Positions 25,951-35,535 of a DNA stretch of 64,000 nucleotides are shown in pieces. Both the position numbers and the translations under genes were made by a program. The notes under the pieces were generated by a model that did not search any database, was not told the origin of the DNA, and saw nothing but the letters and a program-made list of their open reading frames with translations. Location: assembly GCF_003967575.1 (NCBI RefSeq), contig NZ_BIFT01000002.1:2976001-3040000 (forward strand), given 5' to 3'. Origin of the DNA: Dictyobacter alpinus (GTDB taxonomy: Bacteria; Chloroflexota; Ktedonobacteria; Ktedonobacterales; Ktedonobacteraceae). Positions within the stretch are counted from its first letter, which is position 1. Each line of letters begins with the position of its first letter.

Positions 25951-27321
25951 TTATTTATCTATCGTTTGCGTCAGGCGGCCAGGTTGGGTGCTCACGAGTT
26001 CTAGCTGTTCTGGCACGACTGGTACCTCTTTTGTTTGCAGACGAGCACGCCGGCGGCCTTCGATCGATTTGCGCCAGAGATCGCCAATTTTTATGCCGGG
26101 TTTCTCCACATATAAATAGTAGAGGATACAGAAAGGTATCAGTACAACAGCGATCCAGACCCAATGGAGTCCATACAGTAGATAGCGGTTCATTTTAGGC
26201 AAGCGGGGTACCACTTGCACCTCGAAGAGCATGATGAATGGCAGATGCCAGATGTAGAGACCATAGGAGATCAAGCCGATCCAGCGGAGCGGTTTCCAGT
26301 TAAATAGCCGCTGCAATTCACGAGGACCAAAGAGGATGGCCATAATGCAGAACAGGTAGCCGATGGAAAGGATAAACTCACTTAGCCAGTAAAAGTATGG
26401 CATGATCGGATTTAGAAGTGGCCAGGCATTCGAGCCGGGTGCTGATCGCAAATGCCAGATGGCTGAGAAGGTCAGGATAAGTATTCCCACCCCCCAGAGC
26501 CAGAGGCTTAACTGGCGTAACTTATTGGCCAATATGCCTTCGGGTGAGATATTCTGAGTATAGACATAGACAAGAGCCCCCAGCATACCCACCGCAAATT
26601 CTTCAATGTATTTGCCCGATAGCCCATAACCAAAGAAGAGTAATATCCTGGTTACACCATGGGATACGAGAAAGATAGTCGTAGGATGGATTACTAAATA
26701 GTCGCCTTCATAACGCACAGCCATGCTTATAATCATGATACCGAGCAGGCACAATGTCACCGCGTGTAGCCGCTTCTCTAAACGTACCCGCTTGACAAGC
26801 ATAAGTATGCCCAGCGCCAGCAAGGGTAATATCAGATAAAATTGCCATTCGACCGCCAGGGTCCAATAAGGTCCATTTAATTTCCTGAATGTATGAGCTG
26901 AAGAATCCATAAAAAAAGTGAGAAATAAGAGTAGTGCTTTCAGGTTTTGCGACTGTAAATATTGTGGTGCAGTCAATAAGATCAATGCAATGAGTGAGAT
27001 ATAGTAGCCAGGGACGATGCGCATAATGCGTCGCACATAGAACGTACGAGCCAGCGGCCAGCGACCAGCCGTTAAGAGTGCTTTTGAATAGGGTAGAAAG
27101 AGGAGAAAGCCGGACAGAACAAAGAACAACGTCACCCCGGTTCCCCCGGCTAGAGCGATTGAAGCAGCCAGTGGATCTTTATGCCAATCCACAATAGTGA
27201 GGATGTTTCTATTAGTCCAATTTACATGAAAAATAATCACAATCAGAATGGCGCACCCTCGCACACCATCTAGCATAGTAATAGTATTTTTCTGTCCACC
27301 AGGTTTTTGTTCCGTAAGCAT
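25951..27321 (-). CDS. Membrane acyltransferase (OafA/YrhL type)
   Basis: 456 residues with about ten TM segments. Acyltransferase-3 family marks: DGVRGCAILIVIIFHV near the start (catalytic His), FFVLSGFLLFLPY and FYVRRIMRIVPGYYISL. The usual role is O-acylation of surface polysaccharide, peptidoglycan or antibiotic-type substrates using cytoplasmic acyl donors. A hydrophilic C-terminal tail of about 50 residues is basic. AGGAAAAG precedes ATG 27321. No polysaccharide genes adjoin it. Confidence 0.9.
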   Translation of the reverse strand: MLTEQKPGGQKNTITMLDGVRGCAILIVIIFHVNWTNRNILTIVDWHKDPLAASIALAGGTGVTLFFVLSGFLLFLPYSKALLTAGRWPLARTFYVRRIMRIVPGYYISLIALILLTAPQYLQSQNLKALLLFLTFFMDSSAHTFRKLNGPYWTLAVEWQFYLILPLLALGILMLVKRVRLEKRLHAVTLCLLGIMIISMAVRYEGDYLVIHPTTIFLVSHGVTRILLFFGYGLSGKYIEEFAVGMLGALVYVYTQNISPEGILANKLRQLSLWLWGVGILILTFSAIWHLRSAPGSNAWPLLNPIMPYFYWLSEFILSIGYLFCIMAILFGPRELQRLFNWKPLRWIGLISYGLYIWHLPFIMLFEVQVVPRLPKMNRYLLYGLHWVWIAVVLIPFCILYYLYVEKPGIKIGDLWRKSIEGRRRARLQTKEVPVVPEQLELVSTQPGRLTQTIDK

Positions 27322-27538
27322 TCTTTTCCTAACTAAGCTAAACTATAACCAGCATAGGCGCCGGGTGATAAACATAACTCTTCAAAAGAATAACGCAAAT
27401 AGCGCATTTTGTATACTCAGATGATACATTTGTCTGTTTGCATGACATGGATTTTCTCCACTGGTACACCTCATCTAACAAAATACTATGCAGTTCGTTG
27501 TTTGAGTAAGGCCTTACAATTTCTACTTGAAAATGAGA

Positions 27539-27734
27539 TAGTGTTTAATTCCCACTCTCATCGTGGAGCATACAGCCCGCCGCACGCGGGCCCTGAAGGG
27601 CCCATGCTCCTTTTACGTGTGCTGTCAAAAAATGAGCAAAGCTCATTTTTTGACAGCACACGTAAAACCGTTGGAGCGCCAAAGGCGCGAAAGAACGAGC
27701 AGCGGGACATGGATTTCATGCGAATCAAACACTA
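27539..27734. mobile_element. MITE-like element with internal hairpin H2, complete copy
   Basis: 196 bp bounded by TA and the terminal inverted repeat GTGTTT (27541-27546) / AAACAC (27727-27732), which extends imperfectly as GTGTTTRATTCSCA. Inside: mini-hairpin GGGCCC-TGAA-GGGCCC (27588-27603); long hairpin with 27-bp perfect arms (27611-27637 and 27641-27667, AAA loop); mini-hairpin GCGCC-AAA-GGCGC (27676-27688). The copy at 54395-54590 has the same length, identical central hairpin and nearly identical right end. A TA target duplication is what IS630/Tc1-type elements produce. No coding capacity. It lies between divergent promoters. Confidence 0.75.
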
Positions 27735-27851
27735 TTTGAAAGAGCCTTGCTGATTGTTGCTTCTACCTGACATGAGGGCGTTAGATGTGCGATACTGTTT
27801 TTATTCGTTCATTTAGCAGTGTCGCGATTAGATATATAAAGGAAAGTATTT

Positions 27852-28763
27852 ATGGCACGTATACAGTTTGGGTTAGCTTTGCGCGCTCGTCCATTGGAAA
27901 ATCAGACACCTGGCCGTTTTTTGGAGGAGACACGGAAAAATCTGGATGTAGTAGTGGAGCGCTTTGACTCGATCTGGTTTGTTGATCATGTACAGTTTAA
28001 AGATAGTCCGATTTTGGAAGGCTGGACTGCTCTGACGCATATGGCGGCTCTGTATCCAACCTTTCAGTTTGGTCATGTGGTGCTCTGCCAATCATTTCGT
28101 AATCCAGCTTTGTTGGCCAAGATGACCTCGACTGCCCAGTTTATGAGTGAGGGACGTTTTATACTGGGGGTTGGTGCGGGTTGGCATCAGGAAGAATATG
28201 ATGCCTATGGCTACCCATTTCCTGGACCTGGTACGCGTGTCGAAGAGCTAGAAGAGACGCTACAGATCGTTAAAGCACTCTGGACTCAGCCCAGGGCTAC
28301 TGTAAAGGGCAAGCATTATCAGGTTATTGACGCTTATTGTGAACCTAAACCTGATCCTTTGCCACTGATTATGGTTGGTGCATCTCAGCCACGTATGCTA
28401 CGTCTGACCGCGCGCTATGCTGACTGGTGGAACGTCTCACAGGTTACTATTGAAGAATACCGAGAACAGGTCAAGGAGAGCGAAAAGGCTTGTCATGTGG
28501 TCGGACGAGATCCAGCTACACTAAGGCGTACCTGGTTTGGAGGTTGTCTCTGTGTTCCCGAAGGCACAGATCCCGCCAGTATTGATAGGAAGCAAATTAG
28601 CTCACCAAACCCTTTTGTAGGCACTCCCAGTCAGATCATTGAGCAGATGAAGCCATTTATTGATCTGGGCGTTGATTATTTCATGCTCAAAAACGAGGGC
28701 TTCCCTGATAGTACATCGCTACGACTGCTCGCTGAAGAGGTGCTGCCACGTCTGAATGCTTGA
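27852..28763 (+). CDS. LLM-class (F420-type) oxidoreductase
   Basis: 303 residues, luciferase-like TIM barrel. Conserved parts: FDSIWFVDHV, FILGVGAGWHQEEYDAYGYPFP, LEETLQIVKALWT and PLPLIMVGASQPRMLRL. Most bacterial members of this group use reduced F420, some FMNH2, to oxidise or reduce small organic substrates. GGAAAG lies ahead of ATG 27852. Paralogues are at 46.5 and 59.2 kb. A stem-loop overlaps its stop codon. Confidence 0.88.
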   Translation: MARIQFGLALRARPLENQTPGRFLEETRKNLDVVVERFDSIWFVDHVQFKDSPILEGWTALTHMAALYPTFQFGHVVLCQSFRNPALLAKMTSTAQFMSEGRFILGVGAGWHQEEYDAYGYPFPGPGTRVEELEETLQIVKALWTQPRATVKGKHYQVIDAYCEPKPDPLPLIMVGASQPRMLRLTARYADWWNVSQVTIEEYREQVKESEKACHVVGRDPATLRRTWFGGCLCVPEGTDPASIDRKQISSPNPFVGTPSQIIEQMKPFIDLGVDYFMLKNEGFPDSTSLRLLAEEVLPRLNA

Positions 28764-28779
28764 GAACGTGGCAGTTTTT
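28743..28779 (+). terminator. Terminator overlapping the stop codon
   Basis: CTGCCACGT (28743-28751, inside the last codons of the F420-type gene) pairs with ACGTGGCAG (28766-28774), followed by TTTTT (28775-28779). Confidence 0.7.
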
Positions 28780-28798
28780 GACCGTAGGTGATGGTTAT

Positions 28799-29608
28799 TT
28801 ATGAGCCGGCGAGGCGAGCAACCAGTTTGCGTTCGTCTGACCCAAACCAGGGAGGCGCACCGGCGCTAGCGTTTTCGATAACACGTTGAGTACGGGTAGT
28901 GGCCGGGATCGCAATGTGGCAGCGCGGATCACTGAGGATCCATTTGAGCAGGGCCTGGCCCCAGGTAGTAACACCAAAGGGGGCGAGCGGCTCCAGTTGC
29001 CGGGCAGTCGGTGGATTACGCATCAGGCTGCCCTCCCCAAAGGGACGCATCACGATCACACCCAGTCCCAAATCTGCGGCCAATGGCAGGATATCTTTCT
29101 CAACTTCACGTTGTAATGGATTATAGGGAATCTGGATTACTGAGATGCGGCCAGTCTTGATGACTTTGCGTAATTCATTAAAGGCGCTAGCGCTATAGTG
29201 GGTAGCCCCGATGGCGCGAATGTGGCCACTCTCCTTGAGGCTTTCTAGCATAGCCAGATGTTCGAGCCAGTTAGCAAGATTATGGATCTGATACACATCT
29301 ATGCAGCCCCCAAAGAACTGTAATGCCCGCTTAACCTGGGCCTGTCCCTCAACGCGGCTGTTCGCCCAGACCTTTGTGGCGACAAGTGCATCCTTGCGGC
29401 GTTCGCGTAAGCTTTCGCCCAGCACCTGTTCGGCGACACCATACATCGGTGACGAATCAAAGAACGACACTCCGTTGGAAAGCGCTGTATCCACCAGCAT
29501 ATGAGCATTTTTCTGAGCGGGCTCGCCGCGTCCATCAAATGTGCGCCAGGTGCCCATACCGATAACTGGCACCTCTAATGCACTGGCTCCCAATGTACGA
29601 TACTCCAT
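28799..29608 (-). CDS. Aldo/keto reductase
   Basis: 269 residues from ATG 29608 behind AAAGGAT. Tetrad positions visible: Asp and Tyr in FFDSSPMYGVAEQVLGESL, Lys in DALVATKVW, His in VYQIHNLANW. C-terminal NADPH-binding block PATTRTQRVIENASAG. Small-type AKR of the YdhF/Tas-like bacterial group; reduces aldehydes or ketones. Convergent with the F420-type enzyme gene. Confidence 0.9.
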   Translation of the reverse strand: MEYRTLGASALEVPVIGMGTWRTFDGRGEPAQKNAHMLVDTALSNGVSFFDSSPMYGVAEQVLGESLRERRKDALVATKVWANSRVEGQAQVKRALQFFGGCIDVYQIHNLANWLEHLAMLESLKESGHIRAIGATHYSASAFNELRKVIKTGRISVIQIPYNPLQREVEKDILPLAADLGLGVIVMRPFGEGSLMRNPPTARQLEPLAPFGVTTWGQALLKWILSDPRCHIAIPATTRTQRVIENASAGAPPWFGSDERKLVARLAGS

Positions 29609-29976
29609 ACAATAGATCCTTTCTCTTGTGAGTTTGTAAATAGAGTATAACATCAACAATTCTAGCAGCAGTTTTTCCGCCGATAATGGAATGTTCCTGA
29701 TAATCGTAAAAGGAGAAGGAGAAACTGCCGTGAAGGTATAGCAGAGGCTAGAAGTTAGAGTGGGATTTTTAGCGAACGCACAAAAAATGGAATATAATAA
29801 ATTCCAGGATAAATGGAGTTATGGATGAAGTATTTATCCATGCTCACGACCTCCAACAGAGAGAGAAAGCCGATAAATAGAATGCGGCTGTGGATATTGT
29901 TTAATTTGGCCTCTACTTGTATCTCGTCCAATTGACGTAAATGGTTTCAGTAAAACTCGGCAGGAAAAAAACTGGT
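29609..29976. other. Intergenic region, nothing recognised
   Basis: 368 AT-rich bases between the divergent aldo/keto reductase and MgtC genes. No hairpin, repeat or clear promoter was found. Confidence 0.4.
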
Positions 29977-30696
29977 ATGATTACATTTCCCGAAATTTTA
30001 TTGCGTATGGTAGCCTCTCTGGTGTTGGGAGGATTGATTGGTTGGGAGCGAGAGTATAGCGAGCATAATACCGGTATTCGGACCAATGCGCTAATCTCGT
30101 TGGGCACTACCATGTTCACAATTATTTCTGGCTATGCCTTTCATGACCTCACCCAGATCCCACATGTCCAACTTGATCCAACGCGTATCGCCTCCTACAT
30201 TATTGCTGGTATCGGCTTCCTGGGCGGGGGCTCAATCTATTTTCGCCAGGATATCCAGAAAGTCAAAGGACTGACCACCGCTGCTTCAGTCTGGGTGGTA
30301 GCGGCGATCGGTATGGCCTGTGGAGTTGGTTTTCTGCTCGAAGCTGCCATCACTACCATCATGGCCCTGATTGTCCTGATCGCGATGCGCTACCTTGAGG
30401 CCGCCGTCCTGCCATATAAGAACCGGCATGTCCATAGCATTACGATTAATAGTGATAGTGACGCAGAAGGAACCCTGATCGGCAGCATCTATGATATTCT
30501 GGACGAATTGCAGATAAACGTCATCAGCATGGATATTCACAGCAAAGCTGGTGAAGGTGAGGTTCGCCTGAGAACTTTGCGCATTGAATGCTATTGTGAT
30601 GACAAACGTGTCATGGCTCAGGCCATTGACAAGCTCCATGTGCTCAAAGGGGTTATTAGTGTTAACACTTCTGTTCGCAAGAATGTTAGCGATTAA
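29977..30696 (+). CDS. MgtC/SapB-family membrane protein
   Basis: 239 residues from ATG 29977; the frame is open from ATG 29941. Four or five TM segments followed by a C-terminal cytoplasmic ACT-like domain (SITINSDSDAEGTLIGSIYDILDELQINVISMDIHS). Family marks: GLIGWEREYSEHNTGIRTNALISLG and GIGFLGGGSIYF with VKGLTTAASVWVVAAIG. MgtC-like proteins modulate Mg2+ homeostasis and inhibit ATP synthase in pathogens; here probably a general ion-stress function. Confidence 0.9.
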   Translation: MITFPEILLRMVASLVLGGLIGWEREYSEHNTGIRTNALISLGTTMFTIISGYAFHDLTQIPHVQLDPTRIASYIIAGIGFLGGGSIYFRQDIQKVKGLTTAASVWVVAAIGMACGVGFLLEAAITTIMALIVLIAMRYLEAAVLPYKNRHVHSITINSDSDAEGTLIGSIYDILDELQINVISMDIHSKAGEGEVRLRTLRIECYCDDKRVMAQAIDKLHVLKGVISVNTSVRKNVSD

Positions 30697-30728
30697 TAAG
30701 ATTCGTCGCTTGCGCTCTTTGCACACTC

Positions 30729-30804
30729 GGGCCCTAAAGGGCCCACTATAATAGTGTCACGTTGAAAAATGCGATACGTGCATTTTTCAACGTGACACTA
30801 TTAT
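30729..30804. repeat. Hairpin element H5 between convergent genes
   Basis: Mini-hairpin GGGCCC-TAAA-GGGCCC (30729-30744) followed by a long hairpin with 25-bp perfect arms (30748-30772 and 30780-30804), loop GATACGT. Preceded by GCACACTC, as the mini-hairpins in H2-H4 are by similar CACxCxC sequence. It lies between the ends of mgtC-like and pgi, so it could serve as a two-way terminator, though the length exceeds what a terminator needs. Confidence 0.75.
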
Positions 30805-30823
30805 GTGATGTACTTCTTTTGGC

Positions 30824-32455
30824 TTATTCGGCTTTGCGTTGTTGGCGGTAGCGGTTGATAAGAGTGTTGGTTGAACTGTCATGTTTGAGGTCCGGTTGTT
30901 GTGGGCTCTCCAGTTCAGGAATGATGCGGTTCGCCAGGACTTTACCGAGCTCGACGCCCCACTGATCGAAGGAATTGATGTTCCAGATTGTGCCCTGCAC
31001 AAAGACTTTGTGTTCGTAGAGCGCGACCAGTTTGCCAAGCATAGCTGGTGTCAGGCGGTTCGCCAGGATGGTGTTGCTAGGGCGATTGCCTTCGAAGGTG
31101 CGATGTGGCACCTGGAAATCAGCTACGCCATCGGCGGCAACCTCTTCAGCAGTTTTCCCGAAAGCCAGGGCCTCGGTCTGGGCAAAGAAATTGGCCATCA
31201 GCAGATCATGATGTGGCTTGATGGCATTCAGTGTCTGGCTGAAGCCGATGAAATCACAGGGAATTAACTTGGTGCCCTGGTGAATCAATTGATAGAAGGC
31301 ATGTTGTCCATTGGTGCCGGGTTGACCCCAAATGATTGGGCCAGTCTGGTAGTTGACTTTATTACCCTCAAGATCCACATGCTTACCATTACTCTCCATA
31401 TCTAACTGCTGCAAGTAAGCACTGAAGCGTTCCAGGTATTGATCATAAGGCAGGATTGCCACAGTCTGTGCATCGAAGAAATTGTTGTACCAGACACCGA
31501 TTAGGCCCAGCAAGACTGGCAGATTCTTCTCAAAAGGAGTGGTGCGGAAATGCTCATCCATAGCATGGAAGCCAGCCAGCATCTCATAGAAATGCTCAGG
31601 GCCGATTGCGATCATCAGAGAGAGACCGATGGCAGAATCATAAGAATAGCGGCCACCGACCCAATCCCAGAAGCCAAACATATTCGCGGTATCGATACCG
31701 AACTTTGAGACCTCTTTATCATTGGTAGAAACGGCCACAAAGTGTTTGGCCACCGCTGTATCATCCTTCAATGTTGCTAGCAGCCAGTTGCGTGCTGAGC
31801 GAGCATTGGTTAGTGTCTCCAGGGTTGTAAAGGTTTTAGAGGCTACGATGAACAGCGTCTCCTCAGGATTTAGATCGTGGACCGCCTCGGCGAAGTCGGT
31901 GCCATCGACATTGGAGACAAAGCGGCAGGTCAGGTTGCGATCGCTATAGTAGCGTAGGGCATCATAGGCCATGTGGGGACCGAGATCTGATCCGCCGATA
32001 CCGATATTGACAATATTGCGGATGCGCTTGCCGGTAAAGCCCTTCCACTCGCCACTGCGGACCCGGTTTGAGAAGTTCGCCATCTTCTCCAGGACAGCAT
32101 GGACCTCAGGAACTACATCCTCGCCATCCACTATGATTTTCTCACCCTTAGGGGCGCGCAGGGCCACATGCAGAACCGCACGTTTCTCTGTGATATTAAT
32201 TTTCTCGCCGCTAAACATCGCATCAATGCGTGCGCGCAGTCCAACTTCGTCAGCCAGTTTTAGCAGTAATTGTATAGTTTCCGCCGTGACACGGTTCTTA
32301 GAATAATCAAAATATATATCTTCAGCCTCAACTGAGAAACGCTCACCGCGTTGAGCATCTTCAGCAAACAGTGTGCGTAAATGAAGGTTACTAACCTTTT
32401 TGTAGTGATCTTCGAGCGCCCTCCATGAGGGTAATGTTGTCAATCGTGTTGACAT
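30824..32455 (-). CDS. pgi: Glucose-6-phosphate isomerase
   Basis: 543 residues, the normal length of bacterial/eukaryotic-type Pgi. Signature blocks are VNIGIGGSDLGPHMAYDALRYY, IVASKTFTTLETLTNARSARNWL, the GGRYSYDSAIGL loop, and the C-terminal FVQGTIWNINSFDQWGVELGK with QLIHQGTKLIPCDFIG. It interconverts glucose 6-phosphate and fructose 6-phosphate in glycolysis and gluconeogenesis. GAGGAG lies ahead of ATG 32455. Monocistronic. Confidence 0.95.
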   Translation of the reverse strand: MSTRLTTLPSWRALEDHYKKVSNLHLRTLFAEDAQRGERFSVEAEDIYFDYSKNRVTAETIQLLLKLADEVGLRARIDAMFSGEKINITEKRAVLHVALRAPKGEKIIVDGEDVVPEVHAVLEKMANFSNRVRSGEWKGFTGKRIRNIVNIGIGGSDLGPHMAYDALRYYSDRNLTCRFVSNVDGTDFAEAVHDLNPEETLFIVASKTFTTLETLTNARSARNWLLATLKDDTAVAKHFVAVSTNDKEVSKFGIDTANMFGFWDWVGGRYSYDSAIGLSLMIAIGPEHFYEMLAGFHAMDEHFRTTPFEKNLPVLLGLIGVWYNNFFDAQTVAILPYDQYLERFSAYLQQLDMESNGKHVDLEGNKVNYQTGPIIWGQPGTNGQHAFYQLIHQGTKLIPCDFIGFSQTLNAIKPHHDLLMANFFAQTEALAFGKTAEEVAADGVADFQVPHRTFEGNRPSNTILANRLTPAMLGKLVALYEHKVFVQGTIWNINSFDQWGVELGKVLANRIIPELESPQQPDLKHDSSTNTLINRYRQQRKAE

Positions 32456-32631
32456 CTTTCAAGTCTCCTCTTAAAAATGACTGCTATTGGGGCCGTTAAG
32501 AATAACCGACCAATGAGAGTATATCACCCTTTGACACGTGCTGGCAGGATTTCTAGCTACACCAGAATATGTCCGGTCGCTTGTTAACGAAGCTTCCCAC
32601 CTTGTTCTAGATGAGCGCTGGTCACACATAT

Positions 32632-32678
32632 ATAAATCACACACCACGATCCTGCTTGGATCGTGGTGTGTGATTTAT
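32632..32678 (-). repeat. Perfect 21-bp hairpin H6 after the receiver gene
   Basis: ATAAATCACACACCACGATCC (32632-32652) is the exact complement of 32658-32678, loop TGCTT. It lies 20 bases beyond the stop of the receiver gene on the minus strand, so it may end that transcript, but no U tract follows. No mini-hairpin is attached. Confidence 0.65.
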
Positions 32679-32697
32679 GGAATATGTTGTAGCAGGA

Positions 32698-33078
32698 TCA
32701 AGTATGGGCATATTGTTGATGTAGAAAGCGGTCAATCAATAAGAGTAAATCTTCAACCTCAAAAGGCTTTTCAAGTCCTACAACGTTATGCAGAAGCATT
32801 TCTTGTTGTGTGAGTAGAGCACTTAAGAAAATAACGGGAGTTTGTTGCCACTTTTCTTGCTGGCGCAATACCTGATGAAGTTCCAGCCCATTCATGTATG
32901 GTAGATGATAATCAATGATGAGGAGATCAGGCTTTACAGTATCAATACGATCAAGAGTAGCCCGGGCGCTGCTGGTTGCAAGGGTACTGTATCCTCGTTC
33001 TTGTAACAATAATTCCGAAAGCATACAGGCAGTCATCTCATCATCCTCAACAACCAGAATGGTTTTTGGGGAGTCCAT
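32698..33078 (-). CDS. Stand-alone response regulator receiver protein
   Basis: 126 residues, only a CheY-like receiver domain. Acidic pocket VVEDDE, phospho-acceptor Asp in LLIIDYHLPYMNG, Thr/Ser switch IFLSAL and Lys in LEKPFEVEDLL. No output domain and no histidine kinase gene nearby, so it probably relays phosphate to, or regulates, a distant partner. Monocistronic, followed by hairpin H6. Confidence 0.9.
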   Translation of the reverse strand: MDSPKTILVVEDDEMTACMLSELLLQERGYSTLATSSARATLDRIDTVKPDLLIIDYHLPYMNGLELHQVLRQQEKWQQTPVIFLSALLTQQEMLLHNVVGLEKPFEVEDLLLLIDRFLHQQYAHT

Positions 33079-33227
33079 TTCTTTGCTCCTCGCCTAAATA
33101 TCTTTCTGAGCATTGTAATCTTGAAGTCTATGGAATTTACTGGAATACGGATTTATCATAGCATATTCTGCTCGACAATGTCCAGTATCACAACTGTTCC
33201 ACAGGGCTTTTTAATTTTCCACTTCCT

Positions 33228-33308
33228 GGCGCCTATGGCGCCGGAGTCTGGTGTGGTGTGTGTTCTGTGGGCGGCCGCAGCCGCCCACAGAACACACACC
33301 ACACCAGA
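33228..33308. repeat. Hairpin element H7: mini-hairpin plus 29-bp perfect hairpin
   Basis: Mini-hairpin GGCGCC-TAT-GGCGCC (33228-33242), then a 29-bp perfect stem (33247-33275 with 33280-33308, loop CGCA). The arm starts TCTGGTGTGGTGTGTGTTC. Same two-part architecture as H1 and H5. Between the receiver gene promoter and the end of the XRE-TPR gene. Confidence 0.75.
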
Positions 33309-33396
33309 AATACTCTGTATATGATTTGCCTGACAGTTACTCCCGGTTGAAAATGAAAAAGCCCTGACTGTTCCAGACTATTCTTGCAGAGTGATG

Positions 33397-33429
33397 TAAA
33401 AAATGTCGCATGGTGACTCACATTTTTTA
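33397..33429. repeat. Short inverted repeat downstream of the XRE-TPR gene
   Basis: TAAAAAATGT (33397-33406) pairs with ACATTTTTTA (33420-33429). Located 70 bases past the end of the regulator gene; possibly a weak terminator on the minus strand. Confidence 0.3.
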
Positions 33430-33498
33430 ACGAATCATGCATGTCTTTTTGTCTATGACCTGGTCTAGCAGGGGGATTTCCTCCCGCGTTTGGTTGGC

Positions 33499-35301
33499 TT
33501 AGTTCTGGTGGTTCTGGTGTGTATCTGAAGTCAGGAGGAGATATGGTGGTCTGGTATGTGAGAGGATGGCTTTGTTAAGCAATGTTTGTATTTGCTGAGT
33601 ATTATTGAGGTTAGCAGTTGTAGATGCTATCTTCTCGCGTTGTTTGAGGATCTCCAGATAGCGTTGATAGAAGCGGACCATATAGCCGGGCTCATAGATG
33701 GACGTGATATCCCCATGTGTGTCCACCGGGAGTTTATTGAGTTTGGAGATGACTGTGATTGCATCAACAAAGCATTGATCTGCTCTGTTATAAGCCTTCT
33801 GCCGCACGTCTGAATCTTTGATTGAGTAAGCGATTTCTTCAGATACTTCGCCGGTTGCAAAGTAAAGTTCAGCCAGTGCCAGCAGACGGCCAGGAGATGT
33901 ATCCTCAAGATCTGGGATATAGGGAAGATAGAGTTTGGGTTGAAGTGTCTTGCTGGCATGGTGGCCAGAGAGATGGACAACATCATTCAATATGGCCCAG
34001 GAAAGTGATTGATCTTCCAGAGAGCGCGAGACATGCTGACTCAGCACCGCCGCCAGAGAACTTTCCCACATCGCTGTATCTGTATCGCCTCCCAGACGCG
34101 CAATCGTCGCGCGTCGATTGTAAGAGCGAATAAAGTAAGCCAGCGCCATATAGGCAATATTTTCATGCTCAACCGATAGCTTTGGTGCTGTCTGATACAG
34201 TTCTAACAGGCGTAACAGTATTTGTCGACATTGTTCCGTCACATCATCTAGCAATACTGTGGCATTAATATGTACTGGCCGTTGTGAATCATGATCTTTC
34301 AAGAGTGCCTGATGTTGTCGCCAGGAGCAGAGATCCAGCAGAATTGCTGCCTGACTCAGGCGGGCTTGAACCTCGCCATCCCAATCGCTGCCCACCTGAA
34401 AAAGCGTTCGGCTCTGGAGAAGATATCCCAATGACTGCCGGAAATGTTCCTCAACCTTTTCTTGAGGTAGCTGGGTCAGCAAAGGCTCAATTTCAGCGCC
34501 AGCTTGAAAGAGGAAAGCGTAGGTGCTATAGCCTAATCCCAGGTAGAGCTGACCTGCAATTTTCATATTGTGGGTGGGGCGGAGATGTTTGTGGGCCTCA
34601 GTATAGTGTTGTTGCGCGGCCTCATGCTGTCCAAGCAAGCGTAGAGCATGACCACTGTGCAGTTCAATCCGAAAGAGTAGATCTGGTTGAGGGAGAGATA
34701 AAAGTTTCATCTGTTGGAGCGCGCGCAGATAATAGTTCAGAGACTGAGCATAATCGCCAAGTAAATAGGCATTGTTTCCAAGTGCATCCAGGATCATCGG
34801 CTTATATTCATTTGAGGAGAGCGCCAGAGCATATTCCAGTTGTGTCTGGGCGATCGCGAAATCTGCATGTTCCTGAGCCAGTAATCCTTTGAGTAGGACG
34901 GCTCGCGCATGCTTCTTAAGCCAGGCATCCAGGGTTGGATCGAGTGCAATCTCCGGTGTCTCCATTGAAAATGAGAAGGTATCCAGACTTTGACCTTGTT
35001 GGATCAGATTCAGCAACATAGCTGCATCTTGATCTTTCATGCGCTCATCCAATTGTTCTGCATAGGGTAGTGGAGCAAGCGTTGTCTGTTTTTGTGATTG
35101 GTCCAGCAAAGCTTCGAGCTCTTCTGCTGGTTGATTAAGTTGAAGGGCGAAGAAATGCAAGGCGGCATAGGATGGTGTAATCTGGCCGCGTTCAACCGCG
35201 CTGACATAAGATTTTGAGAATTCGGGATTGCCCAGTTCTGTTTGTGTGAGCCCCCGCTGGCGTCGTGCCTGCCGTATAAACTCTCCAATGGGCATCTGCA
35301 T
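33499..35301 (-). CDS. XRE-type HTH protein with TPR-rich C-terminal region
   Basis: 600 residues from ATG 35301 (AGGAG seven bases upstream). Residues ~3-65 form an XRE HTH domain (FIRQARRQRGLTQTELG ... SKSYVSAVERGQITPS). The remaining ~500 residues are helical, with TPR-like units such as ALGNNAYLLGDYAQSLNYYLRAL and LRLLGQHEAAQQHYTEAHKHL. Architecture resembles Rgg/PlcR/NprR-type and other TPR regulators that bind peptides or protein partners; no signalling-peptide gene is evident next to it. Monocistronic. Confidence 0.85.
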   Translation of the reverse strand: MQMPIGEFIRQARRQRGLTQTELGNPEFSKSYVSAVERGQITPSYAALHFFALQLNQPAEELEALLDQSQKQTTLAPLPYAEQLDERMKDQDAAMLLNLIQQGQSLDTFSFSMETPEIALDPTLDAWLKKHARAVLLKGLLAQEHADFAIAQTQLEYALALSSNEYKPMILDALGNNAYLLGDYAQSLNYYLRALQQMKLLSLPQPDLLFRIELHSGHALRLLGQHEAAQQHYTEAHKHLRPTHNMKIAGQLYLGLGYSTYAFLFQAGAEIEPLLTQLPQEKVEEHFRQSLGYLLQSRTLFQVGSDWDGEVQARLSQAAILLDLCSWRQHQALLKDHDSQRPVHINATVLLDDVTEQCRQILLRLLELYQTAPKLSVEHENIAYMALAYFIRSYNRRATIARLGGDTDTAMWESSLAAVLSQHVSRSLEDQSLSWAILNDVVHLSGHHASKTLQPKLYLPYIPDLEDTSPGRLLALAELYFATGEVSEEIAYSIKDSDVRQKAYNRADQCFVDAITVISKLNKLPVDTHGDITSIYEPGYMVRFYQRYLEILKQREKIASTTANLNNTQQIQTLLNKAILSHTRPPYLLLTSDTHQNHQN

Positions 35302-35535
35302 GGGGAGGCTCCTTTCTTCAGGCATGATTGATTAATAAGAGACACCTTGAGTGCTGTTTCCTCAAATGCCTACAGATGAAGCTAATTAGTTAACTATTAT
35401 ACAGGCATTTCCGAGAAATGTCAAAAAATGGAAGAAATTCGAAGAAAATTCCAGTAATTAAATAAGAGTATTTATCTAAAATTGATACTAGAACAGCTCA
35501 GATTTAGCGCTTACGTCACCAGATTGGGGAGAGAC

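Noticed and set aside
34284..34892. A 202-codon frame opposite the XRE-TPR gene
   Set aside because: No ribosome site or family pattern; the opposite frame carries clear HTH and TPR sequence.
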